Assembly (NCBI GenBank): GCA_001821935.1
Contig: MHOU01000002.1
Span: 23,484 to 58,773 of the forward strand
Source of the DNA: Candidatus Staskawiczbacteria bacterium RIFCSPHIGHO2_02_FULL_43_16
GTDB taxonomy: Bacteria; Patescibacteriota; Minisyncoccia; Minisyncoccales; Staskawiczbacteraceae
DNA: 35,290 nucleotides
Direction: 5' to 3'
Below are positions 5,942 to 13,769 of this stretch, one piece after another. Every line of letters begins with the position of its first letter. Positions within the stretch are counted from its first letter, which is position 1. The notes below the pieces were generated by a model, which was not told the DNA's origin, ran no database searches, and saw nothing but the letters and a program-made list of their open reading frames with translations. The translations under genes were made by a program, and so were the position numbers.

Positions 5942-5958
5942 CAAAAAAATAGAGCATT

Positions 5959-6354
5959 ATGATAGACAATAAAAAACAAACGATATTAATTGTTGAAGAC
6001 GAACTTCCTTTATTAAAAGTATACGCTGATCGGTTCAGTGAGGAAGGGTTTTTAGTATTGAAAGCCAGTAACGGTCAAGAAGGGCTTGATCTTGCGATCA
6101 AAGAAAAGCCTGACCTTATTTTATTGGATATTCTCATGCCAGTAATGGATGGCTTAACGATGATGCAAAAATTGCGGGAAAATACTACCTGGGGCAAAAC
6201 AGTGCCGATTATGCTCTTGACTAATTTATCTGCCGATGAGAAAAAGATTAAAAAGATAATCAACGAAAATGGGCCGGCATATTATTTAGTAAAATTAGAT
6301 TGGAGCTTAAGCGCCATTATTGAAAAAGCCAAAATGGCAGTTTTGATACAGTAA
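5959..6354 (+). CDS. Single-domain response regulator (CheY-like receiver)
   Basis: A 131-residue stand-alone receiver. The acidic pocket is EDE near residue 13, the phosphorylated residue is Asp57 in LILLDILMP, the switch Thr is in MLLTNLS, and the conserved Lys is in YYLVKLDW. There is no output domain, so it works by protein contact or as a phosphate relay. It sits 81 nt after the kinase and 23 nt before an OmpR-type regulator, suggesting a branched kinase-to-two-regulators pathway. Confidence 0.92.
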   Translation: MIDNKKQTILIVEDELPLLKVYADRFSEEGFLVLKASNGQEGLDLAIKEKPDLILLDILMPVMDGLTMMQKLRENTTWGKTVPIMLLTNLSADEKKIKKIINENGPAYYLVKLDWSLSAIIEKAKMAVLIQ

Positions 6355-6377
6355 AAAAACTAATTAATTAAAAACCC

Positions 6378-7058
6378 ATGCGAATACTCATTGTAGAAGA
6401 CGAACAAGCATTGGCTAAGATAATTAAGGATAGTTTAGAAACCGAAGGTTACGCTGTTGACCATCTATCGGATGGACAAAAAGCTTTTGGCCGCATTCAA
6501 TCAACCCATAATGAATATGATTTAATCATGCTGGATCTTATGTTACCCAATAAAGGGGGGCTTCAAATATGCCAAGAGATGCGAAAAATGAATATAGATA
6601 CTCCGGTATTAATTTTAACGGTGAATGATGACTTAGAAAGCAAAGTTTCTCTTTTTGATGCCGGTGCTGATGATTATCTGGTAAAACCCTTTGAATTTAA
6701 AGAACTTTTTTCAAGAATAAGGGCTATAACCAGGCGCCCCAAAAAAGCCCTTTCTATAGAACTGAAAGTCGCAGACATTGTCTTAAATCCTGCCACCCAA
6801 AAAGTATTGCGGGCGAGCAAGGAAATTAAATTAACCCTAAAAGAATTTCGTATTTTGGAATATTTCATGCGTCATCCAAACATAGCTGTATCTCGTGAAG
6901 ACTTGGTGAGGAACGTATACGATTTTGACTATGATTCTTTTAGTAATGTGTTAGATGTTTTTATTAATAGATTGAGAAATAAAATAGATAGTAACAGAGC
7001 AAGAAAGCTCATAGAGACTGTGCACGGCATTGGCTACAGATTAAATGCTCATACATAA
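6378..7058 (+). CDS. OmpR/PhoB-family DNA-binding response regulator
   Basis: The 226-residue protein has an N-terminal receiver (1-120) with Asp53 in LIMLDLMLP, switch Thr in VLILTVND, and Lys in DDYLVKPFEF. A C-terminal winged helix (about 130-225) has the family pattern LTLKEFRILEYFMRHPN, then SREDLVRNVYDFD and the recognition helix/wing NVLDVFINRLRNKID...ETVHGIGYRL. It is the transcriptional output of the two-component cluster. A tandem CGTTCA repeat with 11-bp period, 74 nt beyond its stop, is a candidate target. Confidence 0.94.
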   Translation: MRILIVEDEQALAKIIKDSLETEGYAVDHLSDGQKAFGRIQSTHNEYDLIMLDLMLPNKGGLQICQEMRKMNIDTPVLILTVNDDLESKVSLFDAGADDYLVKPFEFKELFSRIRAITRRPKKALSIELKVADIVLNPATQKVLRASKEIKLTLKEFRILEYFMRHPNIAVSREDLVRNVYDFDYDSFSNVLDVFINRLRNKIDSNRARKLIETVHGIGYRLNAHT

Positions 7059-7093
7059 GACATGCATTAGATTATTTTTTTCAAAACTATTTT

Positions 7094-7122
7094 ATAACCC
7101 CTTTAAGAGGGGTTATTTTTTT
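7094..7122 (+). terminator. Terminator of the two-component cluster
   Basis: ATAACCCCT-TTA-AGAGGGGTTAT followed by seven T residues. Confidence 0.88.
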
Positions 7123-7131
7123 CGTTTATAT

Positions 7132-7172
7132 CGTTCACATAACGTTCATGGCAGAGGGTTTACTATTACAAT
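7132..7172 (+). promoter_or_regulatory. Probable OmpR/PhoB-type operator and promoter
   Basis: Direct repeats CGTTCA at 7132-7137 and 7143-7148 have the 11-bp period used by OmpR/PhoB regulators. A -10-like TACAAT (7167-7172) lies downstream with no good -35, the arrangement of activator-dependent PhoB-type promoters. The adjacent response regulator is the obvious candidate activator; this is inference. Confidence 0.5.
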
Positions 7173-7232
7173 TGTAAGGCAAAAGTATTTAACACGTCAA
7201 AATATTAACTAGGAAGGAAAATAATGAAAGTC

Positions 7233-7247
7233 GAATAGTAACATAAT
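7233..7247 (+). other. Four-codon minigene with strong ribosome site
   Basis: AGGAAGGAAAATA precedes ATG AAA GTC GAA TAG. This is one of the better Shine-Dalgarno sequences nearby, yet it serves an ORF encoding only MKVE. It lies between the putative operator and the next gene and could be a translational leader or the remnant of a lost gene. Confidence 0.35.
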
Positions 7248-7271
7248 CATATACTTCGCTTTGCGATTTAT

Positions 7272-7499
7272 ATGTTCAAAAATATGCCAACAGTAATCAA
7301 TAATCCAGGTACCACAGAAGATTCTGGTTCAAACTTAGTATTAGGTGTTATTTTAGTAATGGTAATTTTAGGAGGTTTTGCGCTGTTTTTTATCTATGGG
7401 GTGCCAATGATTCAAAATAATAAAAATCCTGATAGCACCGACATAAATATTACCGTGCCCCCCGCCACGACACCAACCACCCAAACCCCAGCGCAGTAA
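7272..7499 (+). CDS. Small single-pass membrane protein
   Basis: Not recognised. This 75-residue protein has one strong hydrophobic segment (about residues 22-45, VLGVILVMVILGGFALFFIY) and a Pro/Thr-rich C-terminal tail (VPPATTPTTQTPAQ) that is probably extracytoplasmic. The start at 7272 lies at the end of an AT-rich hairpin; ATG 7284 is an alternative. It is the first real gene behind the putative response-regulator operator and may be part of an envelope-stress regulon. Confidence 0.65.
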   Translation: MFKNMPTVINNPGTTEDSGSNLVLGVILVMVILGGFALFFIYGVPMIQNNKNPDSTDINITVPPATTPTTQTPAQ

Positions 7500-7567
7500 A
7501 GAGCGCGTAGGGAAACTTAATCATGAAGAAAGTAAATATTTAGTATTAAAAAGTGAATAATAAAAAA

Positions 7568-7720
7568 ATGTTAACGCTTATTATTGTCATCTTACTGGTA
7601 CTATGGCTCCTGGGATTAGTTTCTTCTTATACGTTATCTGGGTTTATACATATACTCTTGGTTATTGCCATTGTGCTTGTATTGGTTCGTGTGATCCGCG
7701 GTCAAAATCCTTTAAAGTAG
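7568..7720 (+). CDS. lmo0937-family small membrane protein
   Basis: A 50-residue protein with two hydrophobic helices separated by SSYTLSGFIHI. The pattern VLWLLGLVSSYTLSGFIHIL followed by LVIAIVLVLVRVIRG matches the small lmo0937-type membrane proteins widespread in bacteria, whose function is unknown and which are often linked to envelope stress. It lies in the cluster behind the response regulators. The upstream sequence is A-rich without a clear Shine-Dalgarno. Confidence 0.85.
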   Translation: MLTLIIVILLVLWLLGLVSSYTLSGFIHILLVIAIVLVLVRVIRGQNPLK

Positions 7721-7757
7721 AATAATATATGCAGAGCATATAATTAATCGTGCGGTC

Positions 7758-7783
7758 GATATGAAAAATTCGTTTTTCATATC
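7758..7783. repeat. Hairpin with TTCG loop
   Basis: GATATGAAAAA-TTCG-TTTTTCATATC is an 11-bp perfect stem with a stable-type UUCG loop. It contains the first ATG of the next gene (7761), so it either terminates the upstream unit or masks that start. Confidence 0.65.
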
Positions 7784-8117
7784 TCACTTACTCATAATTA
7801 TGATTGCTATTTTAGATAATGTAATTAATGCATTGGCGCTCCAAGTGGGCTTTATGTTAGGTGACATGATCCGCTTGTTGCTTACTCCCGTGGGTGCTGT
7901 TATGGCAGTATCACTATTGGCGTATTTAGGGCATGTAACGATTAAAAGCATTACTAAAGATATGCAAGGAGTCCTTATTTATCTAAAAAATCATAAGTTA
8001 AAGAATGCGTTTTTTGCCCCTTTTCAATCAACAATCCTCCCCATAATTTTAAAAAAGAAGAATAGTGCTATTAAAGGCATACCAAGTATTATTGGCATTC
8101 CCCTAGCAGATACATGA
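7761..8117 (+). CDS. Hypothetical membrane protein
   Basis: Not recognised. There are up to 118 residues; the ATG at 7761 lies inside a hairpin, and ATG 7800 (MIAILDNVINALALQVGFML) is a plausible alternative. Two hydrophobic segments are visible (about 8-35 and 40-62), the second ending in LLAYLGHVTIKS, followed by a basic amphipathic tail. It belongs to the membrane-protein cluster downstream of the two-component system. Confidence 0.55.
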   Translation: MKNSFFISHLLIIMIAILDNVINALALQVGFMLGDMIRLLLTPVGAVMAVSLLAYLGHVTIKSITKDMQGVLIYLKNHKLKNAFFAPFQSTILPIILKKKNSAIKGIPSIIGIPLADT

Positions 8118-8174
8118 AGGTCGAAAAGATAAATCTTAAAGGAATTAAAAGTCCACTAATAAAATGTTTTAACA

Positions 8175-8226
8175 TACAATCACCCTTATTATCAAATATT
8201 GGGGGGATTGTTGTGGGTGGTATAAA
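8175..8226 (+). promoter_or_regulatory. Stem-loop and -10 box before the xylanase gene
   Basis: An imperfect stem ACAATCACCC/GGGGGGATTGT spans 8175-8212. TATAAA (8221-8226) lies 9 nt before the ATG at 8236, consistent with an almost leaderless transcript. Confidence 0.45.
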
Positions 8227-8235
8227 TACTTTAAT

Positions 8236-9951
8236 ATGCAAAATGCATCACAATTTAAGTTAGCCAAGTTAATTATAAAAACCCTATTTCTTGTTTTGAC
8301 TTTGGGTATTATCTTAGCAATTTATGGTTTTATGCAATATAACAATAGAAATATTGATTTTGTAACGCAGGATAAAGATTGGCAATATTTTCCGGGCGCT
8401 GTCGTAACAGAAAAGGGTATCCACTTTTCGCCCCTAAACCGTATTATTGTTCACCAGGACGGTTCATGGGGCCAGCCGAATCCGCCAGTCAATATCGGTG
8501 GGCAACACCTACATGTTAAGGGGGACTTTAAAATCACTGCCATAGCATTAGAAATAGACCAACAAGCTTCTTTTAGGCTCTATGCAAGTCCGCCCATTGT
8601 ATACGACCAATGGAGGTATGAAAGTCCTAGTGTTGAAGTCATGGTTGATACAGTAAAAAACCTTACTACGGTTCGCATTTGGGATGGCAGTTCATCTCAT
8701 TCTATGGACACAAGAACGTATGCGACTCCTTTTAAACTTAAAACCGTTATTTCGCTAGAACACATAGGAGGCCAAATTAATATTATCGTAAACAATCAAA
8801 TACTAGGAAGTATGCCCGATCACCATATTTTTGACAGTGGCAACATTTGGTTTGGTGCAGATGGAAAAGCTGGAAGTAATGGCTGGACACTAAAAGAGCT
8901 ATATGCCGAGGCTCTCGGAACTGGACGCATTGAAATTATACCACCTCCGTCATTAATTGTAGACCAGAGCGATCAAAATAGTCTGGGTAATTTGGCAAAC
9001 AAACACTCCAAGAAACTAAAAATCGGTGCGGCAATATCGGTAGGGCCCCTGCTTACCGATGAAAAGTATGGAGCTTTGGCTATCGGTCAATTTAATATGT
9101 TGACTCCGGAAAATAGCATGAAGCCTCAGTTCATTCACCCCGAGGCCAATATCTATTCATTTGAGCAAGCCGATCAACTTGTTGATATTGCGCTAAAAAA
9201 TAATATGACCGTGCATGGCCATGCATTAGTCTATGACAAAAGCAGTCCCGAATGGATGACTAAAAGCCCTGTGGCCGACCGCCAAAAAATTATGGTAGAT
9301 CATATAAACACGGTGGTGGGCCATTTTAAAGGACGTGTGGCAGAATGGGACGTAGTGAACGAACCATTTTCCAAGAAACACGCTCTTTATAAAAATGGAA
9401 AAACGGGACTGGAACCCAATATTTGGTTTGAGGCCATGGGAGAAGAATACATTGACCTGGCATTTAGAGCAGCACATGAAGCTGACCCTGGAGCAAAACT
9501 TTACTTAAATGACTACGGAGTTGAAAAAGATGGCCAGCATTGGGACGCTTTACTGGCTTTGGTAAAAAGACTTAAACAGCGTGGCGTACCTATCGATGGG
9601 GTGGGATTTGAGGCACATGTCTATACTGACGGCGATTACTTTGATGCCAGCCAACTTAAACAACACATGGAAAATTTAAATAGGATTGGCTTATTGGCTC
9701 GCATATCAGAAATTGATGTCACGGGCGACGATCCAAAACAGCAGATTAATCAATATGTAATGGCGCTAGATGTATGCTTGCGAACTCCTAATTGCACCTC
9801 GTATAGCACATGGGGCATTACTGATAAATATGGCTCTACGACTCGATCAGATAGGTACCCATTGGTTTATGGCACCAGTTTATTGTGGGATAAGAATATG
9901 AAGGCCAAGCCTGCCTATGGCGCACTACAAGAAAGACTGCGACAGCCCTAA
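8236..9951 (+). CDS. Membrane-anchored GH10 endo-1,4-beta-xylanase-like glycoside hydrolase
   Basis: The 571-residue protein starts with a signal anchor (about 14-34). Residues 45-225 form a beta-rich domain resembling a concanavalin/LamG-type or carbohydrate-binding fold (GNIWFGADGKAGSNGWTLKE). Residues 258-568 are a GH10 barrel: TPENSMKP near the first active-site strand, HGHALVYD, WDVVNEPF with acid/base Glu376, and ISEIDV with nucleophile Glu492; STWGITDKYG matches the conserved late strand. GH10 enzymes retain stereochemistry and cleave xylan or related beta-1,4-glycans. It would act outside the cell, tethered to the membrane. An Fn3-like surface protein follows. The specific substrate cannot be told from sequence. 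Confidence 0.88.
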   Translation: MQNASQFKLAKLIIKTLFLVLTLGIILAIYGFMQYNNRNIDFVTQDKDWQYFPGAVVTEKGIHFSPLNRIIVHQDGSWGQPNPPVNIGGQHLHVKGDFKITAIALEIDQQASFRLYASPPIVYDQWRYESPSVEVMVDTVKNLTTVRIWDGSSSHSMDTRTYATPFKLKTVISLEHIGGQINIIVNNQILGSMPDHHIFDSGNIWFGADGKAGSNGWTLKELYAEALGTGRIEIIPPPSLIVDQSDQNSLGNLANKHSKKLKIGAAISVGPLLTDEKYGALAIGQFNMLTPENSMKPQFIHPEANIYSFEQADQLVDIALKNNMTVHGHALVYDKSSPEWMTKSPVADRQKIMVDHINTVVGHFKGRVAEWDVVNEPFSKKHALYKNGKTGLEPNIWFEAMGEEYIDLAFRAAHEADPGAKLYLNDYGVEKDGQHWDALLALVKRLKQRGVPIDGVGFEAHVYTDGDYFDASQLKQHMENLNRIGLLARISEIDVTGDDPKQQINQYVMALDVCLRTPNCTSYSTWGITDKYGSTTRSDRYPLVYGTSLLWDKNMKAKPAYGALQERLRQP

Positions 9952-10019
9952 TCATTAAAGATATTATATGAAAATAACAAGGTCGGCTAAACTACCAAAA
10001 TTAACTTAAAAAATAAAAA

Positions 10020-10790
10020 ATGAATAAAAATCTTATTATTATATTAAGTATTGTGGGGATAATAGCGCTAGCGGGGATTGGGTATGCAATCTGGAACGCT
10101 TCTGATAACCCCCAAGTTGTTAATCAAGAAAATCCAGGAACGACAACGAACACCGCTAATACTAACACCATCCAAGCAGGAGCGCCAATCGTACAAACAG
10201 ACTCAACTACTGCACCCTATATTTCAACGGTTGTGGTAAATGGCACTGTTAATCCAAATGGAGCTGCAACAACATACTGGTATGAGTATGGAGAAACTTC
10301 AGCGCTAGGTACTCAAAGCTCAAACTATTTAGTTGGTTCGGGATATACAGCAATTTACACCCCCGCTTATATTATCGGACTCAAGTCCAACACCAATTAC
10401 TATTTCAGACTTGGCGCCAAAAATATTTTTGGAACGGTTAATGGAACAACCCATAGTTTCAAAACTAATACTACTCCATCTCCAATAGGAACCGCCCCAG
10501 TCACCACTACTAATGCTGCGACAAATATTAGTAGCACCAACGCTGACGTGCGCGGCCAAGTTAATCCAAAAGGATCAGAAACAACGTTTTGGTTTGAATA
10601 TGGTTTAACTGCCGAATTGGGAGCGGTTACTGGTTTTCAATTAGCGGGCAGTGGTAATGCTTTGTTGCCAATTTCAGCTTTAATCTCAAATCTACAGCCA
10701 TTTACCAAGTATTATTTCCGCTTGAATGCAAATAATCAGTTTGGTACAACAAATGGTGAAATTATGAATTTCACTACCAAAAAGAAGTAA
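10020..10790 (+). CDS. Surface protein with two fibronectin-III-like repeats
   Basis: A 256-residue protein with an N-terminal hydrophobic segment (4-25, signal or anchor), a Thr/Asn-rich linker, and two repeats of about 90 residues (about 60-145 and 165-254). Each repeat has the order VNGTVNPNG / VRGQVNPKG, YWYEYG / FWFEYG, a Gly-rich turn, then SNTNYYFRLGAKNIFGTVNG / PFTKYYFRLNANNQFGTTNG. This is the Fn3-like module common in secreted glycan-binding proteins. With the preceding GH10 enzyme it suggests a cell-surface function, perhaps polysaccharide or host-surface binding. A strong terminator follows. Confidence 0.75.
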   Translation: MNKNLIIILSIVGIIALAGIGYAIWNASDNPQVVNQENPGTTTNTANTNTIQAGAPIVQTDSTTAPYISTVVVNGTVNPNGAATTYWYEYGETSALGTQSSNYLVGSGYTAIYTPAYIIGLKSNTNYYFRLGAKNIFGTVNGTTHSFKTNTTPSPIGTAPVTTTNAATNISSTNADVRGQVNPKGSETTFWFEYGLTAELGAVTGFQLAGSGNALLPISALISNLQPFTKYYFRLNANNQFGTTNGEIMNFTTKKK

Positions 10791-10818
10791 ATTGTTAGTT
10801 GAATGTAGGTGAACAACC

Positions 10819-10852
10819 CCAAAAAGCGGACATTTTCATGTCCGCTTTTTGG
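10819..10852 (+). terminator. Strong symmetrical terminator
   Basis: CCAAAAAGCGGACA-TTTTCA-TGTCCGCTTTTTGG: a 14-bp perfect stem with A-run and T-run, able to work in both directions. Confidence 0.9.
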
Positions 10853-10910
10853 TCTGGATATAGTACACCCAATCGCGCATCAATAAAAATCGTTGATTTA
10901 TGCGTTACAG

Positions 10911-10950
10911 CTTCGTCCAAAAAAATACGATCGTATCTTTTTGGACGAAG
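10911..10950. repeat. 40-bp palindrome without loop
   Basis: The arms 10911-10930 and 10931-10950 are reverse complements with one mismatch (CTTCGTCCAAAAAAATACGA against its partner), centred on CGATCG. It lies upstream of the M3 peptidase promoter and next to a weaker hairpin, CGCATCAA...TTGATTTATGCG (10876-10904). Confidence 0.75.
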
Positions 10951-11010
10951 TTATTTTTAGTGAAGTACGCCCGTAACTTATTTTTTCTTTTTTATGATAC
11001 AATGCGATAT

Positions 11011-12864
11011 ATGAATTCTGCGGAACGGTTTTTGGAACAATTAAACAAGGAATATTTACAGCTTCATAAACAATATGAAGAGTTGTTTTGGATTTCGTAT
11101 ATGGGTGACCATTCCGTGGACGACGCAAAAAACAAAGCCCTGGCCAAGCGTGATGCGTTCAGGGGGAATGGAGAATATTACCAAGAAGTTAAGAGGTTAA
11201 AGGGAAAAGGTGAAAGTTCCAAGATTAACGAGCGGCTTAATATTTGGTTGGATTTTTTTGAGCGTTACCAATTGCCGCCGAAAGCGCTGAAATTAAAAAA
11301 TAAGATTGACGCCCTGGAAACCCAAGTGCTAAAAAAGCAGGGGACTCGTAAGGAAGGTTATATTGACCCCTATACAAAAAAGTTCATGGAAGCCTCAACC
11401 CTACGCATGCGCACCATGATAAGCACCCATAATGACGAAAAAATCCGTAAAGCTTGCTGGCAGGCGCGGGAAACATTGGCCACGGGATGCCTGAAAGAAT
11501 ACATTAAGTTAATTGGCCTGCGCAACCAGTTTGCCAAAACCCTGGGATTTGAAGATTTTTATGATTTTAAAGTCCGGCGCGAAGATGGCATGACCAAGAA
11601 AGAATTATTTTCACTGTTTGACCATTTATACCAAAAAACAAAGTATGCGTTTGCCGATATTAGAAAATTGGAAAAGAAAACCCCGGGTTTACGCAAGCCC
11701 TGGAATTTTGGTTATTTAATGACCGGAGATTTTACTAAAGAAGAAGACCCCTATTTCCAATTTGACGAGGCGCTGATAAGATGGGGCCGGTCATTTGCGG
11801 CGCTGGGCATTGATTATAAAAAGGGAACCTTAACCCTGGACTTACTGGATAGGAAAGGCAAGTGGAATAATGGTTTTTGCCATTGGCCTAATTTAGTGCA
11901 TTTTAAGGGTGCCAAAAGAATCCCAGGCAGCTCCAATTTTACCTGCAATGTGGTGGCGGGACAGGTGGGCAGCGGGGTGATTGGTTATAACACGCTGTTT
12001 CATGAAGGCGGGCACGCGGCCCACATGTTAACGGCAGAGCAGCCCGATGTGATTTTAAACCAGGAATATGCCCCCATGAGCACCAGCTGGGCGGAAGTGC
12101 AAAGCATGTTTTTAGACACCCTGTTTTCCAGCATTGAATGGAAAACTCGTTACGCCGTTAACGCCGCCGGCCAACCATATCCCTTTGAATTATTTGAAAG
12201 AAAGCTGAAAAAACTGCATGTGCTGGCGCCTTCACGCATGAATTCCATTTTATTTGTGGCGGCTTATGAGCGCGATATTTATGAAACTAAAAACTTAAAC
12301 GCCCAAAAAGTGCTGGCCATTGCCAAAAAACATTACAAAAAATATTTTGATATGTCTATTGATTCGCTTTCGGCTTTAAATATTCCCCATATTTACTCAT
12401 GGGAAAGTTCGGCCGCCTATCATGGCTATGGTTTGGCGGAATTGGGGCTTAGCCAGTGGCGCGAATATTTTTACAAAAAATACGGCTATATGGTAGACAA
12501 CAAAAATGTGGGCAAAGAAATGGCCAAAGTGTGGAAACTGGCCGCCCGCCACACCTACAAAGAGTTTATCAAAATGGCCACCGGAAAACCCATTTCCGCC
12601 GAACCATTTTTAAAAGATGTCACCATTTCCATTGAACAAAAACTAAAGCAGGCAAAAGAAAAAATCAAGCGCCTTCAAAAGGTGCCGCACCATCGCGGCC
12701 CGGTGCGTTTGAATGCCATAGTGCGCATGGTGCATGGCAAAAAAGAAATCGCCAATTCAAAGCAGAGTTTTGAAACCATGGCGGCAAAGTATAAGAAGTG
12801 GGTGATGGGGCAGGCACGGCAGTTGCGCTCAAAGGGCGTTTTTAGTGGTGTGCCCAGTCATTGA
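11011..12864 (+). CDS. M3-family zinc oligopeptidase (PepF-like)
   Basis: I place the start at ATG 11011 (MNSAERFLEQ, 617 residues) because TACAAT (10998-11003) ends 7 nt before it; longer frames begin within the palindromic region. The zinc motif is FHEGGHAAHM with His331, Glu332 and His335, and Glu362 in SWAEVQSM is the likely third ligand. The N-terminal two-thirds is helical, as in the M3 fold. Oligopeptidases of this family degrade short peptides in the cytoplasm, useful to an organism importing peptides or amino acids. The last codons overlap the -35 box of the next gene's promoter (12861). Confidence 0.9.
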   Translation: MNSAERFLEQLNKEYLQLHKQYEELFWISYMGDHSVDDAKNKALAKRDAFRGNGEYYQEVKRLKGKGESSKINERLNIWLDFFERYQLPPKALKLKNKIDALETQVLKKQGTRKEGYIDPYTKKFMEASTLRMRTMISTHNDEKIRKACWQARETLATGCLKEYIKLIGLRNQFAKTLGFEDFYDFKVRREDGMTKKELFSLFDHLYQKTKYAFADIRKLEKKTPGLRKPWNFGYLMTGDFTKEEDPYFQFDEALIRWGRSFAALGIDYKKGTLTLDLLDRKGKWNNGFCHWPNLVHFKGAKRIPGSSNFTCNVVAGQVGSGVIGYNTLFHEGGHAAHMLTAEQPDVILNQEYAPMSTSWAEVQSMFLDTLFSSIEWKTRYAVNAAGQPYPFELFERKLKKLHVLAPSRMNSILFVAAYERDIYETKNLNAQKVLAIAKKHYKKYFDMSIDSLSALNIPHIYSWESSAAYHGYGLAELGLSQWREYFYKKYGYMVDNKNVGKEMAKVWKLAARHTYKEFIKMATGKPISAEPFLKDVTISIEQKLKQAKEKIKRLQKVPHHRGPVRLNAIVRMVHGKKEIANSKQSFETMAAKYKKWVMGQARQLRSKGVFSGVPSH

Positions 12865-12889
12865 CATAGTTCCTGTTGTAATGTACAAT
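12861..12889 (+). promoter_or_regulatory. Consensus sigma-70 promoter
   Basis: TTGACA (12861-12866), a 17-nt spacer and TACAAT (12884-12889). Transcription would start near 12896, giving a leader of about 60 nt before the GTG at 12955. Confidence 0.75.
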
Positions 12890-12954
12890 CAAAATAAATA
12901 ACCAGCGTTGTTGCTCGTTAAAAAGAATCATCCACCAAAAGAAAGGGGATTGCC

Positions 12955-13476
12955 GTGAAGAAAGTTACAGCCAGTACTCTGTTTTGCATTCTTCCTCTTT
13001 GCCTGGCAGTATTCTTCCTTCGCCAAAGGGCCGAAATATTGCAAAAGGGAGAAGAATTAACCAGTCAAATCTGGCTTCCTGAAGGAGCCGAGGTTGAAGT
13101 CTGTGCGCAGCCAGCGCCACCACAAGAAAGCCTCCCTTTTAAGGAGCCGGGGAATTTCTACATTGATGTTTCCGTTGATCAACACAAACACTTCTTTGGC
13201 CAAGACGGCAAACACTTTGTGCGGCTAAACAGAAACAAGGCTTTTTATCACACCCAACAAGGGAAAATTATCATCCGTTCATGGCAATACATCCCCGATA
13301 CGCCCCCGTGGGTGACGATCACCGAATTTAAGCACCTTGGAGAGGGCAAGTTGCTTTGGAAAATCCAAGATAATTGGGAAAATTTCTTGTTGACGATTGC
13401 CATAGGCCTTTTCTTCGGGTTCGGGATTGGAGTCCTTCCCTGCCTATTTCTGTGCATTATCTTGGAAGTTTTTTGA
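12955..13476 (+). CDS. Hypothetical protein with membrane segments at both ends
   Basis: Not recognised. The GTG start is preceded by AAAGGGGATTGCC. The 173-residue protein has a hydrophobic N-terminus (7-22), a soluble middle of about 115 residues (beta-rich, HFFGQDGKHFVRLNRNKAF), and a C-terminal hydrophobic segment (about 146-173). It belongs to a set of genes in this window with a consensus promoter, a leader of roughly 40-60 nt and a Shine-Dalgarno sequence. It stands alone between its promoter and a terminator. Confidence 0.6.
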   Translation: MKKVTASTLFCILPLCLAVFFLRQRAEILQKGEELTSQIWLPEGAEVEVCAQPAPPQESLPFKEPGNFYIDVSVDQHKHFFGQDGKHFVRLNRNKAFYHTQQGKIIIRSWQYIPDTPPWVTITEFKHLGEGKLLWKIQDNWENFLLTIAIGLFFGFGIGVLPCLFLCIILEVF

Positions 13477-13507
13477 ATAGGGCGTGCAGGAGGCACCAAC
13501 AAACACC

Positions 13508-13550
13508 AAGCCCCGCGATTGACACCGGTCGTCGCAGGGCTTTTTTATTT
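13508..13550 (+). terminator. Rho-independent terminator
   Basis: AAGCCC-C-GCGA...TCGTCGC-A-GGGCTTTTTT: an interrupted stem followed by six T residues, behind the unknown membrane protein gene. Confidence 0.75.
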
Positions 13551-13569
13551 GCTTTATTTTTTGAAAAAA

Positions 13570-13769
13570 TGCAAAATAACTTAACGAAATCCTAAATCCG
13601 AAACCCTAAATCCTAAATATGCAAAGCATATTTTCTTCGCCGCTTGGCAATAAATATTTGTGAATCTTTATTGCCTTCGCTTGCTAGAAAATAAATCTAA
13701 AATTCTAAATCCAAAAACGTTTAGAGTTTAGTGTTTAGGATTTAGAGTTTCTTTTGCGGAGCAAAAGCT
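13570..13769. repeat. Repeat-rich, highly foldable leader region of glmS
   Basis: No gene is seen here. The outer arms AAACCCTAAATCCTAAA (near 13600) and TTTAGGATTTAGAGTTT (13735-13751) are near-perfect reverse complements. Between them are TATGCAAAGCATA and a larger hairpin with GGCAATAAA/TTTATTGCC in its stem. Directly before the glmS ATG, CTTTTGC-GGA-GCAAAAG (13751-13767) exposes GGAG at the loop edge. Repeated CTAAAT/TTCTAAAT units resemble an insertion inside glmS itself. Confidence 0.7.

Noticed and set aside
10900-11010. Longer N-terminus for the M3 peptidase
   Set aside because: The extension would be encoded by the 40-bp palindrome and the promoter; the -10 box lies just before ATG 11011.
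13570-13769. glmS ribozyme in the leader of glmS
   Set aside because: I could not find the ribozyme's double-pseudoknot core; the region is explained by AT-rich inverted repeats and simple hairpins. A covariance search would settle it.
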